DNA of 64,000 nt. Source: Algisphaera sp039180025. GTDB taxonomy: Bacteria; Planctomycetota; Phycisphaerae; Phycisphaerales; Phycisphaeraceae. The notes under the pieces were generated by a model. It saw only the letters and a list, made by a program, of their open reading frames with translations, ran no database searches and was not told the origin of the DNA. The stretch lies in NCBI GenBank assembly GCA_039180025.1, contig JBCDDZ010000007.1:1-64000 (forward strand). The letters are read 5' to 3'. The position numbers and the translations under genes are program-made. Shown here piece after piece: positions 51,473-58,495 of the stretch (position 1 is the first letter of the stretch; the number at the start of each line of letters is the position of its first letter).

Positions 51473-52903
51473 CTACGCCCGCTGCCGGATATAGGCCTGG
51501 ACCCCGGCGAGGTCGTTCGGGAGGACGTCGTATTTCTCGGGCCGGTCGTAGAGGTCCGCGAGGTGTTCGGGCAGCGACGGCCGGACGCCCGTAGCGCGTT
51601 CGACGGCGTCGGGAAACTTCGCAGGGTGGGCGGTCCCCAAGACCACCATGGGCGACCGGCGGACCGGGTCGGCGGGGTCGGCGGCTTCGATTTCCTGCCG
51701 GGCCGAAGCGACGCCGATAGCGGTGTGGGGGTCGAGGAGTTCGCCGGTCTCTTCGTAAGTCTGCTTGATGGTGGCGAGGGTTTGGGCCTGGTCGACGCGG
51801 CGGGCGCCGAAGAGGGGCCGAACTTTACCGAGGGCCTCCGGGGAGACCCGGAACGTGCCGGCGGTTTTGAGTTGTTCCATTTTCTGTGCGACCGCCCCGC
51901 CGTCTCGGCCGAGCATATCGAAAAGCAGCCGCTCGAAGTTGCTGCTGATTTGGATATCCATCGAGGGGGCGAGGGTCTGGGCGACGGCGCTGAGGGTGTG
52001 CTCGCCGGTGTTCATGACCCGGGTGAGGATGTCGTTCTGGTTGGAAGCGATCAGCAAGCGGGCGACGGGGAGCCCCATCTGGGCGGCGGCGTAGCCTGCG
52101 TAGATATCGCCGAAGTTCCCGGTGGGCACGCTGAAACTGGTCGGCGTATCCGCGGCGTCCCGGCCGTGCAGGGCGAGCGCCGCGGTGAAGTAGTAGACGA
52201 TCTGCGGCATGAGCCGGGCCCAGTTGATGCTGTTGACGCCGGACATATTGACCTCGTCGCGGAACGGCGGGTCGTTGAACATGGCCTTGAGGAGGTTTTG
52301 GCAGTCGTCGAACGTGCCCTCTACCGCGAGGTTGAAGACGTTGGGCGCGTCGACGGTGGTCATCTGTTTGCGCTGCACGTCCGAGGTCCGGCCGTGGGGG
52401 TGGAGGATGAAGATGGAGGCCCGTTCGCGGCCGCGGATCGCCTCGATCGCGGCGCTGCCGGTGTCGCCGGAGGTCGCGCCGATGATGGTGACGCGTTGGT
52501 CGCGTTGTTCGAGGACGTGGTCGAAAAGCCCGCCGAGGACCTGCATGGCGACGTCTTTGAACGCGAGGGTGGGGCCGTGGAAAAGCTCCATGAGGTGCAG
52601 CGGGGTGCCGCCGACCTCGCCGAGCGGTTTGAGCGGGGCGACAGTCTCGTCACGGAACGTCGCGTAGGCGCGGAGGACGATCGACCGGAGGGCGGCGGGC
52701 GGCAGGGCGTCGGCGATGAAGGGGGAGATGATGTGCTGGGCGACGTCGATGTAGGGCTGGCGGGCGAGGTCGGCGATCTGAGCCGGTCCGAGGCGGGGCC
52801 AATCCTCGGGGACGTACAGCCCCCCGTCGCGGGCCAGACCCTCGAGCAAAACATTTTCGAATTCGAGCGGGCCCGACTGGCCCCGCGTGCTGAGGTAACG
52901 CAA
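51473..52903 (-). CDS. thrC: threonine synthase
   Basis: 476 residues. Converts phosphohomoserine to threonine with PLP. The N-terminus LRYLSTRG, then GGLYVPEDWP, the PLP lysine K116 in HGPTLAFKDVAMQ, GATSGDTGSAAIEAI, and NSINWARLMPQIVYYF with SVPTGNFGDIYAGYAA are diagnostic. The start is TTG at 52903: GGAG lies 9 nt upstream and the family N-terminus begins there. The frame runs much further upstream but that part is antisense to the amidotransferase-like gene. Together with metY and metXW it draws on the homoserine branch. Confidence 0.93.
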   Translation of the reverse strand: MRYLSTRGQSGPLEFENVLLEGLARDGGLYVPEDWPRLGPAQIADLARQPYIDVAQHIISPFIADALPPAALRSIVLRAYATFRDETVAPLKPLGEVGGTPLHLMELFHGPTLAFKDVAMQVLGGLFDHVLEQRDQRVTIIGATSGDTGSAAIEAIRGRERASIFILHPHGRTSDVQRKQMTTVDAPNVFNLAVEGTFDDCQNLLKAMFNDPPFRDEVNMSGVNSINWARLMPQIVYYFTAALALHGRDAADTPTSFSVPTGNFGDIYAGYAAAQMGLPVARLLIASNQNDILTRVMNTGEHTLSAVAQTLAPSMDIQISSNFERLLFDMLGRDGGAVAQKMEQLKTAGTFRVSPEALGKVRPLFGARRVDQAQTLATIKQTYEETGELLDPHTAIGVASARQEIEAADPADPVRRSPMVVLGTAHPAKFPDAVERATGVRPSLPEHLADLYDRPEKYDVLPNDLAGVQAYIRQRA

Positions 52904-52972
52904 CGTCGTATCTCCGTGGCCGCATCGGTGGCGGCGAACGCTCAAGCATAGAGCATGCCTTAAACTGCCGCC

Positions 52973-53689
52973 ATGACCAGGCCGAGGATCGGGATCACCG
53001 TGGACAACCTGGAGAACCACGCCGCGTCGGGACACTACGAAGTCGGGATCGGGTATAGCCGCGCGGTGGCCGAGGCGGGCGGGGTGCCGGTGCTGCTGCC
53101 GCATGAGCCGGGGCTGGCCGGGGCCTACGTCACAGGCTGCGACGGCGTGATCCTGACCGGCGGCGTGGACCCGGACACGTCCACGCTGCCCGCAGACTGG
53201 CCCGGCCACGCCCCGCTGCACCCGCGGGCACGGGTGATGGATCCGCGGCGGCAGGCGTTCGAGCTTGCGCTGCTCACCGAGATCGACCGGATCAAACCCG
53301 AGGCCGCGCTGCTGGGCGTCTGCCTGGGCATGCAACTGCTGGCGTTGCATCAGGGCGGGACGCTGAATCAGTACCTGCCCGACACGCATCCGAGCGAGGT
53401 GGTCGAGCGGCATCGGCAGGCAGACCATGCCGTCGTGGTCACTGTGGCCGACAGCGTCCTGCCCCGGCCCAGCCCGGGCGAAAACCGTTTCATCCATTCC
53501 CACCACCAACAAGTCATCGACCGTGTGGGGGCCATGCGTGTCGTCGCCGTAGCCGAGGACGGGATCATCGAAGCGATCGACGACCCCGGCCGGCCGTTCC
53601 GCCTCGGCGTGCAATGGCACCCCGAACGCGGCGATCATGGCCCACTGAGCCGCGGCTTGATCACTCGGTTTGTTCAAGCCACGCGCTGA
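52973..53689 (+). CDS. class I glutamine amidotransferase-like hydrolase (peptidase C26)
   Basis: 238 residues. The family covers gamma-glutamyl-gamma-aminobutyrate hydrolase (PuuD) and related enzymes. The nucleophile Cys117 is in LLGVCLGMQLLALHQGG, the catalytic His is in VQWHPE with Glu two residues later, and the upstream VILTGGVDPDTS is typical. Single-domain with no synthetase partner, so a hydrolase of gamma-glutamyl compounds is more likely than an amidotransferase. It is divergent from thrC (69 bp), with no obvious pathway link. Confidence 0.88.
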   Translation: MTRPRIGITVDNLENHAASGHYEVGIGYSRAVAEAGGVPVLLPHEPGLAGAYVTGCDGVILTGGVDPDTSTLPADWPGHAPLHPRARVMDPRRQAFELALLTEIDRIKPEAALLGVCLGMQLLALHQGGTLNQYLPDTHPSEVVERHRQADHAVVVTVADSVLPRPSPGENRFIHSHHQQVIDRVGAMRVVAVAEDGIIEAIDDPGRPFRLGVQWHPERGDHGPLSRGLITRFVQATR

Positions 53690-53816
53690 GCGTTTTCCGC
53701 TCGGTGGCTGTCGATGGATAAAAGCCAGTCCGCCGCGGCTACGCAGATCAACGCGCTCCAGCAGACTTCGCCCCAAAGCTGATCACCGCACCGAGACGCG
53801 ACGCTTTAAGACGGCC

Positions 53817-54337
53817 TTAACCCGGCGGAACGATATACCCGACCCGTTCCATCAAGTTGATGTATCCGCCGGGGGGCTGGGGCGGGATCTTGTCTGAGTC
53901 GAGCATGTTGAACGTCAACAAAACAGCCGGCGGAGTTTGATACTCCAAACAATCAAAAGCGTAATGCCAAGGGTAGATCGCCAATGAGCGATCCTGATTC
54001 ACCATCGCAATGGCTTTGGAGTCCGCGACCTCAGGGTTCACCAGAGACACCCATTGCCAATCGAAACGACGCCGGATCGCCAGACCCCACAGGCTGCCGA
54101 CCGGCAACGCACGTTCGGTCCAGTTGTCAGCGTCGGCCGCCCTACGCCGTTTCTTAAACCAACCTTTTTTACCGGTTCCAGATATTGATTCACCGCCCGA
54201 ACGATGGCCAAAGGTTCGTCTTCAACTCCAACGCCCACAAGTTGAGCCCCCTCGCCCGCCGCGGCCGTCATATTTTCGAGCATGGACTCAACGATGGGTT
54301 TTTCGATCATGCCCGAAAACCTTCTGATCTCAGTCAT
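53817..54337 (-). pseudogene. gene behind lspA interrupted by a -1 shift at A_AAA_AAG
   Basis: Frame 1 runs from ATG 54337 to a stop at 54038; frame 2 runs on to 53817. A -1 shift at the heptamer A AAA AAG (54164-54170 on the + strand as CTTTTTT, in phase at codons 56-58) joins them into one protein of about 173 residues with no stop between. The C-terminal part (FDWQWVSLVNPEVADSKAIAMV, AIYPWHYAFDCLEY) looks like a real folded domain. I do not recognise the family. The start ATG abuts the lspA stop (TAG-ATG), so it is translationally coupled. The disruption could be a mutation, a sequencing error in a homopolymer, or programmed frameshifting. Confidence 0.6.
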
Positions 54338-55033
54338 CTACGGCTGCACACGATCGGGTGTGCTCGCCTTGGTTTGTTTCGCCCCGGACCGCGTCGCCGC
54401 GTCGCTCCGCCACGTTGTGATCAACACCAGCCCGACCCCGACCATGAGGGCGACGTCGGCGGGGTTGAAAATCCACGGCCAGACCTCGGTGATCCCGCGG
54501 GGCCAGGCGAGTCCGAAAGGCAGGTCGACGCCCGGGAGCATGTGCAGCATGTCGCGAACGGCGCGGTAAACGATGCGGTCGTAAAGGTTGCCCAAAGCGC
54601 CCCCGAGAATCAGGGCCAGCGCGATTTGAAAAGCCCAGGCCCGGGCGGGGCTGCGCCAGAAGAGCAGGCCGATCACGGCGGTGGCGGCGACGCTAACGGC
54701 GATGAAGCCGGTGCGGTTGCCTTTGCCCAGGCCGAAGACCGCCCCGGTGTTGGTGGTGAGCTGAAGCTGGAGGAGGCGCGGGGCCAGGATGGTGGGCTGG
54801 TGAGGGTATTTGCTCCAGAACCGCCGGTGGCCGTCGGGGCCGTCGAGCAGTTCGTCGGTGATGACCACCGGCCGACCGGCGACGTGATCGAACGACCAAT
54901 ACTTCAGTCCCAGGTCCACGGCGAGGACCGCGGCCATCACCACCAGAAAACGCGCCAGGGCGGGGAGGTGTCTCCCCGCGATCGGAGACGCGGGCGGTGG
55001 TTCGGGGGGTTGGCGGGGCGTGGGGGTCGTCAT
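54338..55033 (-). CDS. lspA: lipoprotein signal peptidase
   Basis: 231 residues; usual length is 160-170. Inner-membrane aspartic protease that removes prolipoprotein signal peptides. The catalytic pair is D152 in GGALGNLYDRI and D193 in FNPADVALMVG. LTTNTGAVFGLG (about 92-103) is also diagnostic. Four transmembrane segments are visible. The extra length is a Pro-rich N-terminus (about 25 residues), a loop of about 40 residues after the first helix and a C-terminal basic tail. It follows the DksA-like gene (42 bp) and is coupled to the frameshifted gene. Confidence 0.93.
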   Translation of the reverse strand: MTTPTPRQPPEPPPASPIAGRHLPALARFLVVMAAVLAVDLGLKYWSFDHVAGRPVVITDELLDGPDGHRRFWSKYPHQPTILAPRLLQLQLTTNTGAVFGLGKGNRTGFIAVSVAATAVIGLLFWRSPARAWAFQIALALILGGALGNLYDRIVYRAVRDMLHMLPGVDLPFGLAWPRGITEVWPWIFNPADVALMVGVGLVLITTWRSDAATRSGAKQTKASTPDRVQP

Positions 55034-55075
55034 GGTTGACGGGAAGGATCGGGCCAGGGGCGGGAGGTCGGGGAC

Positions 55076-55906
55076 TCACAGCCCGCGGCGTTCGCGCTCC
55101 CGGGCGATTTCGATGCAGTATTTGGCCCAGGGTTTGGCATCGAGACGGGGGCGGCCGATAGGGACACCGGACTCGATGCAGACGCCGTAGGTCTTGTCTA
55201 CCAGACGCTGGAGGGCTTCGTCGATTTCGATCACGATCCGGCGCTCGGACTCCATCAACCCGAGGGTAAATTCCTGCTCGTAGTTGTCCGAACCCACGTC
55301 GGCCATATGGAGGGGCATGTGGGAGATCTCGCCGGCGTTCCCAGAGCGGGCGGCCTCGAGGCCCTGAACGTCACCGATAATTTCGGCGCGGCGTTCAAGG
55401 AGGAGCTGCCGATACGCCCGCAGGTCCTTGACGGTCAGGCCGGTCTTGATTTTGCGGAGCTGGGCGGGCGTGGGCGGCGTGTGGTTGTGGGGATCGTAGG
55501 CGTCGCGGGGCGGATCGGAGAGCGCCGCCAGGGGGGGGCGAGCAGCGACGCGGGGGCGTTTCGGCTTGGCGGCGGGGGCCGGGCGAGCGGCCGAGCCCGT
55601 GGGCGTTTTCTTTCTAATGGTGCGGGCGGCGGGAGCCTTTTTCTTCGACTTTTTTGTCGTGGTTGTCTTTTTCGTGGTTTTCTTGCTGGGCTTTTTCGTG
55701 GCTTTCTTTACGGGAGCCGCCGGCTTGGCCGCGGCGGCTTTTTTGGCGGGCGCCTTTTTGACGTTTTTTTTGGAGGAAGCGGAAGCCGTTTTCTTTTTGG
55801 TGGTTTTGGCGGCTTTTTTCTTCGCGGAGCCTGCCGTTCGCGCGGCCGGGGAGGCCTTGGAGCTGGCGGCCTTGCGGGTGGTTTTTTTCTTGGTCGACTT
55901 GGCCAC
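55076..55906 (-). CDS. DksA/TraR-like protein with Lys/Ala-rich N-terminus, incomplete zinc site
   Basis: 276 residues. Residues 1-130 are Lys/Ala/Thr-rich (repeated KK and AK patterns like histone H1 tails) and probably bind nucleic acid. The C-terminal about 130 residues are a DksA/TraR-type coiled-coil (RAYRQLLLERRAEIIGDVQGLEAAR) and tail DKTYGVCIESGVPIGRPRLDAKPWAKYCIEIARERE. In the family the tail has two CxxC pairs; here each second Cys is replaced (CIES, CIEI), so a normal C4 zinc finger is not expected. It would bind RNA polymerase's secondary channel if DksA-like. Upstream of lspA on the same strand, an arrangement seen in other bacteria. Confidence 0.85.
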   Translation of the reverse strand: MAKSTKKKTTRKAASSKASPAARTAGSAKKKAAKTTKKKTASASSKKNVKKAPAKKAAAAKPAAPVKKATKKPSKKTTKKTTTTKKSKKKAPAARTIRKKTPTGSAARPAPAAKPKRPRVAARPPLAALSDPPRDAYDPHNHTPPTPAQLRKIKTGLTVKDLRAYRQLLLERRAEIIGDVQGLEAARSGNAGEISHMPLHMADVGSDNYEQEFTLGLMESERRIVIEIDEALQRLVDKTYGVCIESGVPIGRPRLDAKPWAKYCIEIARERERRGL

Positions 55907-56199
55907 GCAACGTCTCCGTAATGCTGAACTTACTGATCGAAGGCCCGAGACAGAAAGGGAGCGGCAGGCCCCGGACAGGACGCGGGAGTGTAGTCTCGGC
56001 CCCCACGCGCCGCAACCGATAGCGACGCCGGGGGATCACAGCAGTACGCTGGAAATCGGACAAGGTTCATCGATCTGTCGAGACGAGGGGCCGAGGAGAC
56101 GGCCGGACTCACCGCCCAGCAACTCGCCATATCGATCACCCGACCGCCCCGAGGTTCGGGGCGGGACCAAGAAACCCAAGAAAGCGACACGGCAAGAAT
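55907..56199. other. 293-bp intergenic gap between the DksA-like and thioredoxin-like genes
   Basis: Both neighbours are on the minus strand. I see no convincing coding frame, tRNA or hairpin terminator here; short open frames are Arg/Pro-rich and overlap nothing conserved. The gap may hold the promoter for the DksA-like gene. Confidence 0.5.
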
Positions 56200-56814
56200 T
56201 TAGTCGTTGTGCTTCTTCCGGAGCCGGCCGCTGAGACGCAGCAGCAGGTGGACGCGCTCGAACTGATCGACCCAGTCCTGGATCTCGGCATCGAGTTCCT
56301 CTTTCGGCACCGGGGCTCCGGGGAGCGGGCAGTTGGCGCCGAGGGCTTGCGCCGCCGCGATGCGGTATCGGCTCAGAAGTTTGTCGCCCGCCCAGCCGAC
56401 CAGTTCATGGTCTTCCGCCGCGAAGACGACGATCGGCACCCGATTACCGGCGTTCACGGTCACCTTTTGCTGCAGGTCCATATGCTCGTCGCGGTCGACC
56501 CATTTCAGATTGATCTTGCCGCCGCCCTGTGTGCCGGCGGCCTCGGCGATTTTCTGGATCATGGGTCCTTGGCGGACGCAATCGCCGCACCACATACCGG
56601 AGACGACGGTCACGTTGATTTCGCGGACAAAATCGCCCAGGAGTTTGGTTTGCTCGTCCGTCAGTTCAATCTGGTCATAGGTGTTTTGCCAAGCGCTCTG
56701 CAAGCCTTCGTTGCCGGTCGCGACATAATCGGCGTAGACGTGGCCGGCTTCGTGCTTGGCGCGGAGATAGCTGGCGTCGGTGAGGCTCGCGGTCGGGGTG
56801 GTCGGGGTGCTCAT
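56200..56814 (-). CDS. thioredoxin-family protein with CGDC active site
   Basis: 204 residues. The active-site motif is MWCGDC (WCGDCVRQGPMIQKIAEAAG), where thioredoxin has CGPC, so redox potential or substrate may differ. A cis-Pro lies in RVPIVVFAAED. The fold is preceded by about 80 residues of helical sequence (SYLRAKHEAGHVYADYVATG) that is not part of the core. No signal peptide is visible, suggesting a cytosolic protein. The gene precedes no obvious redox partner; leuD lies 84 bp upstream on the same strand. Function beyond disulfide chemistry is unknown. Confidence 0.8.
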   Translation of the reverse strand: MSTPTTPTASLTDASYLRAKHEAGHVYADYVATGNEGLQSAWQNTYDQIELTDEQTKLLGDFVREINVTVVSGMWCGDCVRQGPMIQKIAEAAGTQGGGKINLKWVDRDEHMDLQQKVTVNAGNRVPIVVFAAEDHELVGWAGDKLLSRYRIAAAQALGANCPLPGAPVPKEELDAEIQDWVDQFERVHLLLRLSGRLRKKHND

Positions 56815-56898
56815 GGTCGGCTCGCAGAAGTGGAGGATGCGGGGGTTTCAAAGCGATGCGGCAAGGCGGGGTATGACGCCCTCTCGAAGCGATAGCGA

Positions 56899-57465
56899 TT
56901 AGGCGGTCGGCAGCATGCCGGTCTGGCGGGCGTAGGCGAATACGCCGCCGGCCTCAATAATCGGCTTCACGTCGCCCAGCGGGTTGAGATCGTAGGATTT
57001 GCCGGTGGTGTGATTGGTGAGGGTGCCGGCCTCAAGGTCGACCGTGCACTCGTCGCCGGTACGGATCTCGTCGACCAGGCGGACGGGGGTTTCGCAGGGC
57101 AGCAGGTAGCCGCCGTTGACGCAGTTACGGAAGAAGATGCGGGCGTAGAATTCCGCCACGACGACTTGGGCACCCGCCTCGGCGATGGCAAGCGGGGCGT
57201 GTTCGCGGGAGCTGCCGCAGCCGAAGTTTTTACCGCCCACCACGATGGCGTACTCCGATTTGAACTCGCCCTCGGGGACAAAGGGGAGGTCGCCGTCGGG
57301 CAGACCACGCTGGCCCTGAGGGACGCCGACGTTGGCGTACATGCCGAAGAACTTACGTTCGTCCGGGTCGGACGGGTTGTAGGCGAGGTATTCGGCCGGG
57401 ATGATCTGGTCGGTGTCGATGTCGTCGCCCAGCACGTAGGCTTTTCCGGTGATTTGGGTCTGCAT
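56899..57465 (-). CDS. leuD: 3-isopropylmalate dehydratase small subunit
   Basis: 188 residues. Partner of LeuC in the isomerisation of isopropylmalate in leucine synthesis. Diagnostic motifs: GDDIDTDQIIPAEYL, VVGGKNFGCGSSREHAPLAI and FYARIFFRNCVNGGYLLP. The C-terminal LNPLGDVKPIIEAGGVFAYARQTGML is typical of the family. leuC is not in the window, so the two subunits are encoded apart. The ATG at 57465 is followed by QTQITGKAYVLGDDI. Confidence 0.95.
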   Translation of the reverse strand: MQTQITGKAYVLGDDIDTDQIIPAEYLAYNPSDPDERKFFGMYANVGVPQGQRGLPDGDLPFVPEGEFKSEYAIVVGGKNFGCGSSREHAPLAIAEAGAQVVVAEFYARIFFRNCVNGGYLLPCETPVRLVDEIRTGDECTVDLEAGTLTNHTTGKSYDLNPLGDVKPIIEAGGVFAYARQTGMLPTA

Positions 57466-57598
57466 AAGCGAAAGTATAGCTCAGTGGTCCGTTTTGAGGC
57501 GGCCGCGCCGCGAGCCCCACCGTCAAACCGCACGGATCCTCGCGGTAGGCTGACCTGCGCTGCAGTTCCGCGAAACGGAAAACCGAGAAGTGCCGGCT

Positions 57599-58233
57599 TC
57601 AGCCCTCGGGATCCGGGTGCTGCGTCATCCAATGCCGAAGCGGCGTCTTGCCGTCCGCCAACCAACTCGTATTGAGGAAGCAGCGTTCGAACGCTTCTCC
57701 CGTGATCCGCGCGCCTTCGCGGCACAAGTCGAGATACGGCGGGTTCGGTTCGACGGTGTGATCGATATATACGTTGCCTTTCCAAGGCTTCGCCGTAGCA
57801 CAGAGTACGAAACCGACGATGGGCACGGCGGCGGGCTGGTCCCAGGCACGACGACGACGGGCTCGAGGTGGTAGCTTTTTTCGCGGTCACGGAGCCTCGC
57901 GATGTCTTCGGTGGAAAGACGGATGAGTCGGCCGTTCATCACGTCTGCGGGGTTGCCGGTCCACTGAGCGTTCAGCACCGCTCGCTGTCGAGACGCCGGG
58001 GCGTCGGTGTTTTTGTCTTGGCCGCGTGGGGCAGTGGACCCCGGTATGACGTAATTGAAGATGCGTCGGGCGCCGAAAGCCAGCACGGGGAGATGACCCC
58101 GAGCCGGGGTATCGGCCACCGTTTTGGCCGCCGACTCGGGATGCATCAATGAGCCATACCCGACCAAAAAGAACGGTTCCCGGCCCGCTCCACAGAGCGT
58201 CTCAAGCCCGTCCCAAGGATACTCAAGACGCAC
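57599..58233 (-). pseudogene. frameshifted gamma-glutamylcyclotransferase-like gene
   Basis: The first part from 58233 gives FLVGYGSLMHPES and FGARRIFNYVIPG, as in AIG2/GGCT-fold proteins. The frame then changes near 57826-57834, a GCC/CCG run, and the second part (VPIVGFVLCATAKPWKGNVYIDHTVEPNP to 57599) continues. A single 1-nt deletion explains it; the composite is about 211 residues. It could be a sequencing error in a GC repeat or a recent inactivation. In the original frame the remainder is Ser/Arg-rich. Function inferred by fold only. Confidence 0.65.
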
Positions 58234-58396
58234 GCCCCGATTGTCGCGTCCCCAAAGCTCCGCTTCTTAAACTCGATCTTTCCAGTACACGGAAGCAGAA
58301 ATCTTGGTCATACCGAGTCACCATACGGGAGTCTGCGGCGGCTGCAGACCACTTAGCGTTAGCCAACAAAGGGGAATTCAGAACCACGATTGAGGC

Positions 58397-58424
58397 TTGC
58401 GAAGCGATAATCCGATCTTACAAT
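58397..58424 (+). promoter_or_regulatory. candidate sigma-70 promoter for the HEAT-repeat gene
   Basis: TTGCGA (58397-58402), 16-bp spacer, TACAAT (58419-58424), 72 bp before the ATG. The -10 matches five of six. Two CCGGTTTTC copies follow (near 58429 and 58451). Confidence 0.45.
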
Positions 58425-58495
58425 GAACCGGTTTTCTCTTTCGGTAGTCCGCCGGTTTTCAAAAATGAATCAAGGGTTTTTGGAGGTCCCGGAAC

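Noticed and set aside
52904..52924. Further copy of the ACCACGGAG repeat upstream of thrC (GCCACGGAGATACG)
   Set aside because: Only about 9 bases match and they include the thrC ribosome site; chance similarity is likely.
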